Shown here: positions 1 to 8,660 of the stretch, one piece after another
Layout: each line of letters begins with the position of its first letter
How positions within the stretch are numbered: the first letter of the stretch is position 1
DNA from: Anaerolineales bacterium
GTDB taxonomy: Bacteria > Chloroflexota > Anaerolineae > Anaerolineales > Villigracilaceae
Assembly (NCBI GenBank): GCA_016928525.1
Contig: JAFGKO010000104.1
Location: 1 to 49,683 of the forward strand
DNA: 49,683 nucleotides
Direction of reading: 5' to 3'
The notes under the pieces: model-generated
Told to the model about the DNA's origin: nothing
Seen by the model: only the letters and a program-made list of their open reading frames with translations
Databases searched by the model: none
Made by a program: the position numbers and the translations under genes

Positions 1-155
1 GCCTGCTCGACCGCGTCGTTGTACTCGATGCGTGGTTTGCCGGTATCCTTCTTGTAATAGACCAGCCAGATTTCGTTTTCGGTCTTGTAGTGCGCTTCCA
101 GCCACTCCCGCCATTCTTTCGGACCGGTTACGTATAAAGTTTGGGTGATTTCCAC
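1..155 (-). CDS. YdeI/OmpD-associated family protein, N-terminal part (cut by window edge)
   Basis: Only the first 51 codons are inside the window. From the GTG at 155 the frame reads VEITQTLYVTGPKEW and then EIWLVYYKKDTGKP, which is the N-terminal pattern of the YdeI/OmpD-associated (DUF1905-neighbour) family: a Trp-rich start, an EIWLV strand and a Lys-Gly-Pro turn. The biochemical role of this family is poorly defined; some members are annotated as bacteriocin-protection proteins. The start is three bases beyond the stop of the alpha/beta hydrolase gene, and an AGGG motif in the end of that gene lies about 9 nt upstream, so the two are probably cotranscribed. An upstream start is unlikely because it would run into the hydrolase. 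The C-terminal part is unknown. Confidence 0.7.
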   Translation of the reverse strand, partial: MEITQTLYVTGPKEWREWLEAHYKTENEIWLVYYKKDTGKPRIEYNDAVEQ

Positions 156-158
156 CGC

Positions 159-950
159 TTACAGTCCCTTTTCTGCCAGCCAGTCCAGGACACGCTTCGC
201 AACCTTTTCCCAGCCTGCTTCCAACATGACATCGTGCGCCATGTCTGGAAACATCACAGCTTGCGTACCATAAGCATTGGCCGTAGATTGCACCATCTTG
301 GGGAAAATAACATTATCGTTCTGCGCACCGACGACCAGCACGGGCGTTTTCACTCGCTTCGGGTGCACGAGGTTGAGCCCTAACTCGTCGATATAAGAGC
401 GGAAGGATTCGTCGTTCATTTTGGAGCGGTAGGCTTCGACTATTTTATCCGGCATATCATTCGAGAACAAAGCCCAACGCGCCAGTGCGGTGGTCTCAAT
501 GGTCGGGTATAAGCTCAACGTCACCAGAACCTTCAATATGATGAGCGGTTTCTCGAACAACAGCTTGAACGTTGTCGGCCACAGACCATACGGCGGGATG
601 GCGGTCAGTAGCACAGCGACGGGCGTTTCGGGATGCCTCTCGAGATATTTCTGCGTGATGAACCCGCCCATCGAATGTCCGATGATGACTGGCGGCGTAT
701 CGAACTGACCCGCAACCTGCTCCACGTCCGAGACGTAGTCCGCGATCGAATACCAGCGCAGGCCTTCGTGACCTTCGCTGCCGGCATGTCCGCGCAGACT
801 GAGGGCAGTACAGTCATATCCGTGCGCAGCGAAGTAAGGCAGGAAGTGTTCGTCCCAGCACCAGGCACCGTGCCATTTGCCGTGTACCAAAAGCAATGGT
901 ATCGCCTTTGATTTGCCATCGGGCTTCCTGGTGATAAGTTCCAATTTCAT
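159..950 (-). CDS. alpha/beta hydrolase (MhpC-like)
   Basis: A 263-residue single-domain alpha/beta hydrolase, normal length for the family. The oxyanion-hole motif LLVHG is at residues 20-24, the nucleophile elbow GHSMGG at 91-96 (Ser93), the likely acid Asp212 in GAQNDNVI, and the catalytic His239 in PDMAHD. A lid region of helices lies at about 115-195. There is no signal peptide or membrane segment, so it should be cytoplasmic. The substrate cannot be told from sequence; the family includes esterases, lipases and C-C hydrolases. It probably shares a transcript with the YdeI-like gene downstream. No ribosome-binding site is visible; TATTAA lies 6 nt before the ATG, which would fit a leaderless message (inference). 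Confidence 0.9.
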   Translation of the reverse strand: MKLELITRKPDGKSKAIPLLLVHGKWHGAWCWDEHFLPYFAAHGYDCTALSLRGHAGSEGHEGLRWYSIADYVSDVEQVAGQFDTPPVIIGHSMGGFITQKYLERHPETPVAVLLTAIPPYGLWPTTFKLLFEKPLIILKVLVTLSLYPTIETTALARWALFSNDMPDKIVEAYRSKMNDESFRSYIDELGLNLVHPKRVKTPVLVVGAQNDNVIFPKMVQSTANAYGTQAVMFPDMAHDVMLEAGWEKVAKRVLDWLAEKGL

Positions 951-1094
951 GGGCTTTTAATAGGGGAGAGGAATCGACCTTTTATCGGTGGCAGGTACTG
1001 GTCTGGTTAGATACGGGCGGCAAATTCACACGGTCCTTGGCGGTACACGGGTCAGCTGTCATGACAATTGCATTTGGGAAGAAGTCTTCAAGGA

Positions 1095-2897
1095 TCAGGG
1101 CAAGCGGTGGGTTCGTTTTTCAGTTTGTGTTTCGAGGGGTAACGTGATCGTAAACGTGCTGCCTGCACCAACTTTACTTTTCACCGTGATCTTGCCATCC
1201 ATCATGCCAGTAAGATGTTTGACAATCGAGAGTCCCAAACCTGTGCCACCATACTTCCGTGCAATCGAACCGTCTGCTTGACGGAAGGGTTCAAATATGT
1301 CCTCTTGCGCCTTTTTGGGAATGCCCGGCCCTGTATCAGTCACCTCCATGGCCCACTGATTTTTGCTGCGTTGATAGAACCGGACGCTCACTTCCCCTTC
1401 CTTGGTGAACTTTATGGAGTTGCTGGCCAGGTTGGTTACCATTTGGTTGATGCGCTTTGGGTCACCAAGCAGTTGGGTTGGCAATTTGGGGTCGAGGGCG
1501 CTGGTAAGAGCCAGTCCCTTTTGCTGCGCCAAAACGGATAATTTCTCCTGGACATCTTTCAATATCAGTGCGGGCGTAAATGGTTTGATCTCAAGTTGAA
1601 CTGCGCCAGCCGCAAGCCTGGATTCATCCAGTAATTCACTGACCATGTCTGAAACACGCTGGGTGCTGTCGATGATTTCTCCTACGGCTTTGGCCTGTAG
1701 TTCTGAAAGTGCTCCGTAGGCAGGCTCTTTTAAAAGATCCGCATAACCGCGAATGACACCCAGAGGAGTGCGCAGCTCGTGCCCTACTCTGGCGAGAAAA
1801 TGGCTCTTTGCCCGGCTGGCTTCCAGGGCCTGATCGCGAGCCATGAGCATTGCGTTTTCTGCTCGTTTACGATCTGAAATGTCATGTAAGACGATAGCCC
1901 GTCCAAGAATTTTATCCTGGTGATCTGTCAACGGCGAAATGGAAAGTTCGTAATAGTGATTTTGTGAGTCTGTCTCTAACGCGATTTCCTCGCGAATATT
2001 GATTGCGTGTTGATAAAGATCGAGTAAGTCGGTGTACTCAACAAAAACATCGCGAGCATTGCGGCCTATGATTTCATCAGCTGAACGTTGTAGTGTCCTT
2101 TGGCCGGCTGGGTTGACATCAACGATGTTATTTTCCATATCCAGGATGAATAATGCATCATTCATGCTGTCGATGACAGTTTCAAATGCAATAGGGGCAA
2201 TATTTTGTAATTGATAATTGTAAATATTCCAGGCAATTGCCAGTCCGGTAATCGCGAAAGCAAGGGGGGTAAGGTCTATCGGCAGTTGGAAAAGACCAAG
2301 CGTTGAGATGGCATAACCAAGCCAGGGAGCGATAATTCCTGCCAGCATGCTCGCCACTTGACCGCGATATGTCTTGGGATGGCGTATCAACGCCTGGAGG
2401 ATCAAAAATGTGCTGGCGACTAGCAGGATATAGGTGTAAATGCTGTTTACCCAGAAAGCTATGCCGGGCTCCAGGTGCAAGATGGATACACCCCCAATGG
2501 TTTCCAGATCCCAGTCAGACCACATTTGCTGATGCCAATCATTCGAAATGGCCAAAAAAAGCGCGATGCCGGGCACAATTAGCAGTGCGGCCAACCTCGA
2601 GTTTGTTAGCCAGGACTTGCGCCTGGAATATTCCAATGAAAATACAAACAAGGCAACAGGCAGGGTGACGATACCAAAATATTGGATTTTTTCCCAAAAG
2701 AGTTTGGTTGGAAGCTCGACCCCCAAGATTTCCAGGCAATAGCCGAAGCTCCAGACAAACAGGGCCAACGAAAGTACGGCGGCGGGTTTCGCACCGGGTA
2801 TTTTTCGGTGATCCCATAGGTAGAACGCTAGCAAGGCCGAAAGTAGGGCGGCTATTGCAACAGGATAAACGTAGGGTGTGTACTGGAAGCTTTGCAA
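1095..2897 (-). CDS. membrane sensor histidine kinase (7TM-PAS-HisKA-HATPase)
   Basis: A 600-residue hybrid of membrane sensor and kinase. Residues 10-230 hold about seven hydrophobic helices of the 'histidine kinase N-terminal 7TM' type. A PAS domain follows at 235-340 ([22 protein letters not shown]). The phosphoacceptor His373 lies in the H box [10 protein letters not shown], the N box is [13 protein letters not shown] at 486-498, G1 is DTGPGIP at 521-527, F box FEPF, and G2 GGTGLGLS at 550-557. No receiver domain is attached and no response regulator is adjacent, so the partner is unknown. The start is TTG at 2897 with AGGTG 7 nt upstream. A TATAAT hexamer at 2927-2932 could be the -10 element. 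The kinase function is secure; the signal is not. Confidence 0.92.
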   Translation of the reverse strand: MQSFQYTPYVYPVAIAALLSALLAFYLWDHRKIPGAKPAAVLSLALFVWSFGYCLEILGVELPTKLFWEKIQYFGIVTLPVALFVFSLEYSRRKSWLTNSRLAALLIVPGIALFLAISNDWHQQMWSDWDLETIGGVSILHLEPGIAFWVNSIYTYILLVASTFLILQALIRHPKTYRGQVASMLAGIIAPWLGYAISTLGLFQLPIDLTPLAFAITGLAIAWNIYNYQLQNIAPIAFETVIDSMNDALFILDMENNIVDVNPAGQRTLQRSADEIIGRNARDVFVEYTDLLDLYQHAINIREEIALETDSQNHYYELSISPLTDHQDKILGRAIVLHDISDRKRAENAMLMARDQALEASRAKSHFLARVGHELRTPLGVIRGYADLLKEPAYGALSELQAKAVGEIIDSTQRVSDMVSELLDESRLAAGAVQLEIKPFTPALILKDVQEKLSVLAQQKGLALTSALDPKLPTQLLGDPKRINQMVTNLASNSIKFTKEGEVSVRFYQRSKNQWAMEVTDTGPGIPKKAQEDIFEPFRQADGSIARKYGGTGLGLSIVKHLTGMMDGKITVKSKVGAGSTFTITLPLETQTEKRTHRLP

Positions 2898-2965
2898 AAC
2901 TCAACACCTCGCTAGCATCTGCTTCAATTATATTTGATAATTTCTAAAAATGTGCACTCGAGTTA

Positions 2966-3628
2966 TTATACTCCCAGAATGGCGTACGCTCGTACCGGAA
3001 AGGTTCCAAACGCTTTGAGCCTGACCGGGGCAGCGTGGAAGCAAAATCCGTTATCGGGCAGGGATTCCAGGTTGCACATATGCTCACAGATGGGGATGTT
3101 TGCGCGCAACAAGTGCGTATGGACTGGACGAGAACCATCATCCGTATCGTCGATATTGTACGAGTCGATTCCAACGAAGCTCGCGCCTGCTTCCACTAAA
3201 TAGGCTGCTGCCTCGCCTGTGAGGAAAATGTGACCCTCGAAGTACTGCTCCGTGCGCCAATGACGCGCCCAGCCGGTATGAACGAGGACCGCTTTACCTT
3301 TCAGGTCCAACCCTTGGAAAGCTTCTGCCGTGACAGCCCGACCCATGTTCGTAGCGCGCACGACGATACCGGGCAGGTCCGCCAGCGACTCGAGCGGCAA
3401 CTCCGAAAGGTCGATTCCGTCTGCAAAGCGATGGAAGGGACTGTCCACGTAGGTGCCGGTGTTGGCCACCATTTCGACCTTGCCGATGTGGAATTCCGTC
3501 CCGCCCGAGTAGTGTTGTCGCGAGTCTTCCCGGCTTAGGTAATCACAGATGATAGGGGCAGGCAGACCTTTGTAGGTGATCATGCCATGCTCGACTGCAT
3601 GACTCAGGTCGATCAGTTTATGGCGCAT
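2966..3628 (-). CDS. cyclase / kynurenine formamidase-like metal-dependent hydrolase
   Basis: A 220-residue member of the cyclase family (PF04199), which contains bacterial kynurenine formamidase (KynB), isatin hydrolase and related metal-dependent amidases. The family start LIDLSHAVEHGMITYKG is at residues 5-21. The metal-site region reads NTGTYVDSPFHRFADG (56-71) where KynB has HxGTHxDxPxH, so the first two His positions are Asn and Tyr while Asp and the last His remain; this variant occurs in a known subset of the family. A later conserved GIDSYNIDD is present. Substrate is therefore uncertain. The AGGAGG ribosome-binding site overlaps the stop of the methyltransferase gene 8 nt upstream, so the two genes form an operon. 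Confidence 0.85.
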   Translation of the reverse strand: MRHKLIDLSHAVEHGMITYKGLPAPIICDYLSREDSRQHYSGGTEFHIGKVEMVANTGTYVDSPFHRFADGIDLSELPLESLADLPGIVVRATNMGRAVTAEAFQGLDLKGKAVLVHTGWARHWRTEQYFEGHIFLTGEAAAYLVEAGASFVGIDSYNIDDTDDGSRPVHTHLLRANIPICEHMCNLESLPDNGFCFHAAPVRLKAFGTFPVRAYAILGV

Positions 3629-3636
3629 CGTGCCTC

Positions 3637-4404
3637 CTAATGTTTGATCGCTCGTGTGGCAATATAGGTTGGTGTGTGATCGCTGACCGCTATATGGCTG
3701 TTGTAATCTTCGTACAAGCCGATGATGTGGAAGCCTGCATCCATCTGGCCGCCAAGCTGCTCGGTAAGGGAATGGCTATGTTCGAGCGCGCTGCCTTCGG
3801 CCATCAACTTTGCGGCGACTTCGGGATGATCCGAATCAGTGTAGGGTAGTTTGAACTTAACTTCCAGGATACCCTGATCGGCCTTATCCAGATCGAAAAT
3901 GTATATAATGGGGTTCATGAAACCGGCCAGCATCGTCCCGCCGTGACGCAGCACACGGTATGCCTCGCGCCACACCGAACGTATTTCGTTGATGAACAGG
4001 TTCGAAACGGGGTGAAAAATGAAGTCGAACGACTTATCTGCGAACACGGAAAGATCGCGCATATCGCCTTCGACCGTTTTCAGATTGGATAGCCCATCAC
4101 GCTCGGCCACGAACCTGTCCTTGTCGAGTTGGCGGGGAGAGTTGTCGAACACGGTCACGTTTGCACCAGCGGCAGCAAGCACGGGTCCCTGTTGACCGCC
4201 GCCGCTGGCCAGGCAGAGGGTATCCAGCCCATTTAGCGGAGGAAACCACTCGCGCGGTACCGGTTTTTGTTCCGTCAATAAGATCGAGAATTCTCCTCTA
4301 CGGGCTTTTGAAATAATTTCAGGGCTGACCGGTTGAGTCCAGGGGATATTCCCCTCATCAGCATATCGGTTCCAGGCATCGCGGTTATAAGCGCGTATAT
4401 CCAT
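3637..4404 (-). CDS. class I SAM-dependent methyltransferase
   Basis: A 255-residue Rossmann-fold methyltransferase. Counting from the chosen ATG, motif I is LDTLCLASGGGQQGP (about residues 58-72), the acidic ribose contact is FDNS, motif II is VEGDMRDLSVFADKSFDFI and a post-II VLRHGG loop follows. An in-frame ATG exists at 4530, but that would overlap the MFS gene and span its terminator; the ATG at 4404 has AGGAGA 7 nt upstream and begins MDIRAYNRDAWNRYAD, the usual start of this family. The methyl acceptor cannot be inferred. The gene ends 8 nt before the formamidase-like gene and is probably cotranscribed with it. Confidence 0.87.
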   Translation of the reverse strand: MDIRAYNRDAWNRYADEGNIPWTQPVSPEIISKARRGEFSILLTEQKPVPREWFPPLNGLDTLCLASGGGQQGPVLAAAGANVTVFDNSPRQLDKDRFVAERDGLSNLKTVEGDMRDLSVFADKSFDFIFHPVSNLFINEIRSVWREAYRVLRHGGTMLAGFMNPIIYIFDLDKADQGILEVKFKLPYTDSDHPEVAAKLMAEGSALEHSHSLTEQLGGQMDAGFHIIGLYEDYNSHIAVSDHTPTYIATRAIKH

Positions 4405-4458
4405 TACTTTTCTCCTTTTTGGCTTTGAAATTTTACACCAGGAAGCGCCTTTAAATGC

Positions 4459-4491
4459 AAACATCCGAAGGCTCCGTTCCTCCGGATGTTT
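4459..4491 (-). terminator. intrinsic terminator of the MFS gene
   Basis: The arms at 4459-4467 and 4483-4491 form a perfect 9-bp stem (AAACATCCG with CGGATGTTT), with a further AGG/CCT pairing inside it and a loop. On the minus strand the hairpin is followed by a T-rich stretch (TTTGCATTTAAA). It lies just after the MFS stop codon and before the methyltransferase ribosome-binding site, separating the two transcription units. Confidence 0.65.
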
Positions 4492-4498
4492 GTTATAG

Positions 4499-5746
4499 CT
4501 ACGCGGTTTGTTCCGCGGCTGGTATCTCACTTTCTGATGGTGCGCGCATGCGGTGCAGGATCAGGAAACTGAGCGTTGCCAGCGTCCCACAAACGCCACA
4601 GGCATACCACAGCCAGTCAGGATTGTAATTGTCCATCAGCAGGCCTGCCAAATAGGGGCCGATCATAAAAGGCAGTCCCCAGGCCAGACCATATACCGCG
4701 CTATATCTTCCGCGCATATCCTCGGGAGCAAAGTTGATCACTTCAGCGTTGGCAATCGGGACGGTGATCATCTCGCCGACAGTGATGATGGCCATGGCGA
4801 TCATGAACCAGGTGTAGTTGTCGAAGAGGCCGTACATGACGAAGCCAAAGGAGAACAAAAGAGTGCCCGCAGCCATCATAAGCATGGCCGGATATCTCTC
4901 GAGCTTGTAGGTGATCCAGAATTGGAAGACCACTACCATGATAGCGTTCAGGCTGATCAACGCGCCGTAACCGGCTTCGGAGATGCCCTGTGCATCGCGC
5001 AGGTAAACGCCCAATGTCGTGTTCATGTTCATGTAGGTCATCCAGGCCAGTATGGATGCAAGCATGAATAGAACGAAAGCGCCATCACGAAAGACACGGA
5101 AGTAGCCTGTGAAAGATTGAGCCACGGATTCTGGTTCGACACCCGGTTTCAGCTCGGGTTTGGTCTCTGGAATAGTGAAGAAAACAATGACGGCCACGAT
5201 GGTGCTGATGATGGCATCCGTCACGAAAAGGGCCAGGTATGAACGCGCTGCTAACAGACCGCCTATGGCAGGGCCAATGGCCGCCGAAACGTTGAAAGCC
5301 ACACGCAGGATGCCGAATCCTTTGGCGCGTTTTTCTTCGGGCAGTAGGTCGCCAACAATAGCGTTGTAGGCAGGTCCGCCTGTGTCCGTAAAGATGCCGG
5401 AGACCATGGCGATAAGGTAGAAGGCCTCCAGAGAGTTGACAAAGCCCATCGCCAGGGTGCTGAACGCGGACGTCAGCAGGCTGAAGATGATCATGCTGCG
5501 GCGGCCAAGCCGGTCGGTCAGCGCGCCGCCGAGGAAGCTGCCGATAAAACTGGAACCGGCAAAAAGGGCAAAGAGGATGCCGACTTCGGTCATGCCAACA
5601 TTGAACTTCTTGGTGATGTACAGGGCGAAGAAGGGGAACAACAAGAAGCCGCCCAGCTTGTCGATAAAAGTGACAATCACCAGGGTCCAGAAGGTGCGGG
5701 GGTATTCGGCGTAGATTTGTTTCGCCTTTGCAAGTTGGTTTTGCAT
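4499..5746 (-). CDS. MFS transporter, drug:H+ antiporter-like
   Basis: A 415-residue protein with about twelve hydrophobic helices, the normal MFS length. The signature loop between helices 2 and 3 reads GGALTDRLGRR (about 74-84), and the helix 4-5 region contains GIFTDTGGPAYNAIVGDLLP, matching the DHA1 group of multidrug exporters. Substrate is unknown. The ATG at 5746 is preceded by GGAG 5 nt upstream, and that GGAG directly follows the T-run of a strong hairpin at 5765-5806, so expression probably depends on reading past that terminator. An ArsR-type regulator and a small protein lie upstream on the same strand. Confidence 0.9.
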   Translation of the reverse strand: MQNQLAKAKQIYAEYPRTFWTLVIVTFIDKLGGFLLFPFFALYITKKFNVGMTEVGILFALFAGSSFIGSFLGGALTDRLGRRSMIIFSLLTSAFSTLAMGFVNSLEAFYLIAMVSGIFTDTGGPAYNAIVGDLLPEEKRAKGFGILRVAFNVSAAIGPAIGGLLAARSYLALFVTDAIISTIVAVIVFFTIPETKPELKPGVEPESVAQSFTGYFRVFRDGAFVLFMLASILAWMTYMNMNTTLGVYLRDAQGISEAGYGALISLNAIMVVVFQFWITYKLERYPAMLMMAAGTLLFSFGFVMYGLFDNYTWFMIAMAIITVGEMITVPIANAEVINFAPEDMRGRYSAVYGLAWGLPFMIGPYLAGLLMDNYNPDWLWYACGVCGTLATLSFLILHRMRAPSESEIPAAEQTA

Positions 5747-5755
5747 GTCTACTCC

Positions 5756-5806
5756 AAAAAAGTTGGGTCTTCCAGTGTACAGACGTTACTGCTCACCGGA
5801 AGACCC
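5756..5806 (-). terminator. terminator or attenuator immediately before the MFS ribosome-binding site
   Basis: A 9-bp perfect stem (5765-5773 with 5798-5806, GGGTCTTCC/GGAAGACCC) is extended inward by GTG/CAC across one mismatch and followed on the minus strand by six T residues (5761-5756). The next four bases, GGAG, are the Shine-Dalgarno of the MFS gene. It is a convincing intrinsic terminator for the regulator operon. Because no gap is left between the T-run and the next gene's ribosome-binding site, it may act as a conditional attenuator of the transporter. Confidence 0.7.
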
Positions 5807-5848
5807 CATCTACCTGTTTACAAAACGTGAGGAGAATTGTGTAACAGG

Positions 5849-6100
5849 TTATCTGGCAACTTTGAAACTTTGATACCAACGAGGAATGGGGGCGGGATCG
5901 TGGTAGCGTCGATGCAGGCGCTCGCCGGTAGACATCATCCACATGCTCAAATCGTGCAGCCTGCGTTCGAGCCAGTTGAGTTTATGCGGTTTGGTGGTTT
6001 GCGCTTCACGTTCCAGCCGGAGTTGTTCCATTTCGCGGCGGAAATCCGCGCGATGCTCTTCCATGAGGACCTCTAGGTTTGAAAGCCAAAGGGTATTCAT
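5849..6100 (-). CDS. small conserved-looking hypothetical protein
   Basis: An 83-residue, highly charged protein with no membrane segment. Residues 1-33 look like an amphipathic helix or short coiled coil, the middle is LNWLERRLHDLSMWMM and the C-terminus is aromatic/basic (IPRWYQSFKVAR). I do not recognise a family. It is supported as a gene by an AAGGAG motif about 6 nt before the ATG at 6100, by its position 33 nt after the regulator stop and by the terminator that follows it. The arrangement suggests an operon of regulator plus small partner; a role as a co-factor of the regulator is only a guess. Confidence 0.6.
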   Translation of the reverse strand: MNTLWLSNLEVLMEEHRADFRREMEQLRLEREAQTTKPHKLNWLERRLHDLSMWMMSTGERLHRRYHDPAPIPRWYQSFKVAR

Positions 6101-6133
6101 CAGATTCTCCTTATTTTCAGATGAGTTGGTCGA

Positions 6134-7228
6134 TTACGTTCCAAGTAAGAATTTGCGGACAGCTTTGAGAGTTTTCTCGATGCGATCCCTGTTGAGGGCA
6201 TAGGCTTTAGCGCCATTAACTCTCCTTTCTTGTAAATAACCGGTCACAGTCAATTGCGTCAGGTAGCGAGAGACGCTGGGCTGGCTAAGGCCAACGGCTT
6301 CGATAATATCTTGGGAGCGCATTTCGTCATTTTCCGCAATCATTTGCAAGATGCGCAGACGGGTGTCATCAGCCAGCGCGGACATCCTGGCAACGATGTC
6401 AGCCCGGTCCAGTTCAGGGATGCGGACGCTGGCATCATCCGGTTGACGTGCGCCGAAGATCACGGCAACGCTTTTCCCGCAATACATGCGCGTCACATAC
6501 GGACCGATGTGCGGGTTCGGTATGAAAACAACCTGGTCGGCGTTCCCTAACGTGTGCCCCCATTTGTCATCGTCCAGATCCTGCCCGGTGATATAGCGCG
6601 CCAATTCCATGCGGTTCATATTGTCAAGGTTCGCGTTTTGGAATGCTTTGACTGATTCTTGCAAGAGGGGTTCGATGCGAATCCATTCCTGCGAAAGATG
6701 CTCGTTCCAGAACCAGCGTAAATGATCCACGATCAATTTCTGCATGGCGGGTGGGTCGATTACATATTCGAAGGCTTTCGTTTCCATCTCTACTTCGACC
6801 AGGTTTACGCCAAACCGTTCTGTCAAAAAGGCAACGTATGCTTCCGGTGTTTTGAGAATTTCAGCCCAGTTTACTTTTGTGGCTTTGGTTTCCTCATCAC
6901 AAGCGATGCAGATTTCAGCATAAGTATCGAGCATTTTGTCCCGTAAAGATACAGGATTACTGTTCTCCAGATCATCCAGGTAATCGGAGAATGAGGTCCA
7001 ATCTTTTTCTGGGAGGATGGCGTGGAAGAAACCAATGATGACCAGCCTATGCCTGAACAATTCGTCCGCTGTGAGTTTTTCGCGCATCTGTGTCACCCAG
7101 GCTCCGGTGCCTGGCATTTCTTCCTCTTTTACGAGCAGCATCATACTGGCGATAGCATTTTGCACCGGTTCGAGGGAAACACGATGTCCTTCGCGGACTG
7201 GTTGTTCAATGGCGGCTGGCAAGGGCAT
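6134..7228 (-). CDS. ArsR-family transcriptional regulator with large N-terminal domain
   Basis: A 364-residue protein in which only the last ~85 residues are a typical ArsR winged helix: MSALADDTRLRILQMI (recognisable helix 1-2), then SQDIIEAVGLSQPSVSRYL (recognition helix) and a beta wing YLQERRVNGAKAYAL. The first ~275 residues are a helical domain seen in other long Chloroflexota ArsR proteins and likely hold the effector site; no CxC metal motif is visible, so metal sensing is not supported. The ATG at 7228 has CAGGAGA about 7 nt upstream. A near-consensus promoter and an 18-bp palindrome precede it, so autoregulation is likely. The small gene at 5849 and the MFS exporter lie downstream on the same strand. 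Confidence 0.87.
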   Translation of the reverse strand: MPLPAAIEQPVREGHRVSLEPVQNAIASMMLLVKEEEMPGTGAWVTQMREKLTADELFRHRLVIIGFFHAILPEKDWTSFSDYLDDLENSNPVSLRDKMLDTYAEICIACDEETKATKVNWAEILKTPEAYVAFLTERFGVNLVEVEMETKAFEYVIDPPAMQKLIVDHLRWFWNEHLSQEWIRIEPLLQESVKAFQNANLDNMNRMELARYITGQDLDDDKWGHTLGNADQVVFIPNPHIGPYVTRMYCGKSVAVIFGARQPDDASVRIPELDRADIVARMSALADDTRLRILQMIAENDEMRSQDIIEAVGLSQPSVSRYLTQLTVTGYLQERRVNGAKAYALNRDRIEKTLKAVRKFLLGT

Positions 7229-7275
7229 GGTTATTCTCCTGAAAAAAAGATTGATTTATTTGAATTATTCATTTT

Positions 7276-7293
7276 TACGAATAACTATTCGTA
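7276..7293. promoter_or_regulatory. palindromic operator, probably for the ArsR-type regulator
   Basis: TACGAATA-AC-TATTCGTA is a perfect 8-2-8 inverted repeat that abuts the -10 hexamer and covers the predicted start point. Related partial sites with GAAT/ATTC halves flank it (GAATTATTC at 7262-7270 and ATGAATAATT within the promoter spacer). Length and A/T-rich half-sites fit ArsR operators, so repression of its own gene is the simplest reading. Confidence 0.65.
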
Positions 7294-7321
7294 GTATACG
7301 GATTTATGAATAATTTGTCAA
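7293..7321 (-). promoter_or_regulatory. sigma-70-type promoter of the ArsR operon
   Basis: On the minus strand TTGACA (7321-7316) and TATACT (7298-7293) are separated by exactly 17 bp. This is the best promoter match seen in the window. Transcription would begin near 7286, inside the palindrome at 7276-7293, with a leader of about 55-60 nt before the ATG at 7228. Confidence 0.75.
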
Positions 7322-7339
7322 GGGTTTTCGGTAAATTTG

Positions 7340-7376
7340 TGGAAACGAAAATCCCCGCTGATGCCGGCGGGGATTT
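7340..7376 (-). terminator. intrinsic terminator of the LysM gene
   Basis: A perfect 10-bp stem (7349-7358 with 7367-7376, AAATCCCCGC/GCGGGGATTT), 8-nt loop, followed on the minus strand by a T-rich TTTTCGTTT stretch. It lies just past the stop at 7399. Confidence 0.75.
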
Positions 7377-7398
7377 GTCTGTTGGGTGGATGGTTTGC

Positions 7399-8568
7399 CT
7401 ATGGCGCTGGCGTACCTTGCGGCGCGGAGCCTACCCAGGTAAAGACCCACTTTTGGCTGTCTGCTCCAGCGGATGAATAAACGGGTTGTCCTTGTTCGTC
7501 GGTGCCGGTCTGGCGGACGGTGCTGACCCACCAACGGATGACGTGCGCTACATTGTCCTTTGGCCGGAACGTGGTCGGGACGATATACTTTGTATCCGTT
7601 ACGTAGTCCGTGAGCCGGCGGGCCTGGCCTTCGGTGATGTCTTCAACGATCACACGATAGGTCTCATTATCGCGAAGCGTGCCAACAGATGACCATTGCA
7701 GCGTAACAATGTCATTGGCCAGGGTGAATGCGCCTCCGTCCGCAGGCAGGAGCAGGTTTGGGGCGGGGTAGGGAGGCGGTGTAGTTGGCGTTGCAGTCGC
7801 CTGTCCCTCGGGGGTGGCGCGCATACAGAGTGGGATTTCTAAGGATTGCCCTAAAAACACGCTATCGGTGGATAAGCCGTTGAATTCTTTTATCGCGCTC
7901 ATAGAGACAGCATAGTTAAGGGAAATGCTTGATAGTGTATCGTTTTCCTGTACTGTGTAGAGAACCTTTTCACAGTCTGCAATGGCGGCCTGGTCTGGAG
8001 AAAGTGTGTTTGTCGGTAGCGGTGCGGGCGTAGGCGTAGGGTAAGGAACTTTGAGCACTTGGCCGATATACAAGTTGTTGCAGGAAACAGGCAGGTTGTT
8101 CAAAATAATAAGACTGTTGACGGATATACCAAAGTTGAGCGCAATCAGCGAACAGGTATCTCCCGCCGCAACTGTGTAATCAAAAGGTGGAATTTCTGTT
8201 GGAGTAGGCACGGGCGTATTTGTGGGAACTTCGGTTGCTGTTGGCGAGGGGAGAGCCGTTTCAGTGGCGGTTGGAGCAACCGTCGGTTCAACCACGCGCC
8301 CTCCGAGATTCAAAGCGCCATAGACCACGCCTGCGCCAATCAGCAGAATGATCGCCATCAAGCCTAGCGCGGCAGGTAAACCGAGAGTGATTTCCGGCAT
8401 ACGACTGGCCTGCACGGACTTTTCGACTTGTTTCGCGGCTTTTTGTTCTTCTTTTGCCCTGGCAACCAGTTCTGTACCGCAAACCAGGCAGCGTGTAGCG
8501 CTTTCACTCAAGCGCGTACCACAGGTAGGACACACCTGTGTTTTTTGAGATGGTATTTCTGAGGTCAT
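7399..8568 (-). CDS. zinc-ribbon, single-TM, double-LysM protein
   Basis: A 389-residue membrane-anchored protein. An N-terminal zinc ribbon has CPTCG (13-17) and CLVCG (28-32). A transmembrane helix lies at about 61-84 (LGLPAALGLMAIILLIGAGV), followed by a Pro/Thr-rich linker. Two LysM domains follow: one from DYTVAAGDTCSLIALNFG and one from LYTVQENDTLSSISLNYA. A C-terminal beta-sandwich-like domain (PNLLLPADGGAFTLANDIV onward) looks like a fibronectin-type fold. LysM domains bind peptidoglycan-type glycans, so the C-terminal side should be outside. A role in linking membrane and wall is inference. A TATAAT hexamer sits 9 nt before the ATG and there is no Shine-Dalgarno. Confidence 0.87.
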   Translation of the reverse strand: MTSEIPSQKTQVCPTCGTRLSESATRCLVCGTELVARAKEEQKAAKQVEKSVQASRMPEITLGLPAALGLMAIILLIGAGVVYGALNLGGRVVEPTVAPTATETALPSPTATEVPTNTPVPTPTEIPPFDYTVAAGDTCSLIALNFGISVNSLIILNNLPVSCNNLYIGQVLKVPYPTPTPAPLPTNTLSPDQAAIADCEKVLYTVQENDTLSSISLNYAVSMSAIKEFNGLSTDSVFLGQSLEIPLCMRATPEGQATATPTTPPPYPAPNLLLPADGGAFTLANDIVTLQWSSVGTLRDNETYRVIVEDITEGQARRLTDYVTDTKYIVPTTFRPKDNVAHVIRWWVSTVRQTGTDEQGQPVYSSAGADSQKWVFTWVGSAPQGTPAP

Positions 8569-8577
8569 CGGGCGGGA

Positions 8578-8583
8578 ATTATA
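8578..8583 (-). promoter_or_regulatory. TATAAT -10 element, possibly leaderless start
   Basis: A perfect TATAAT on the minus strand ends 9 nt before the ATG of the LysM gene. Transcription would begin at or 2-3 nt from the start codon, leaving no room for a ribosome-binding site. A -35 hexamer is only weakly matched. Confidence 0.45.
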
Positions 8584-8660
8584 CCATCGAACGAGAGTGC
8601 GCTTTCACTACGTGCTCTCTACGACTTTTTGGCGGTTGGGATTTTTTGAGCGGAATGCAA

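Noticed and set aside
4405..4530. Extended N-terminus of the methyltransferase
   Set aside because: It would overlap the MFS gene and include its terminator hairpin; ATG 4404 has a strong ribosome-binding site.
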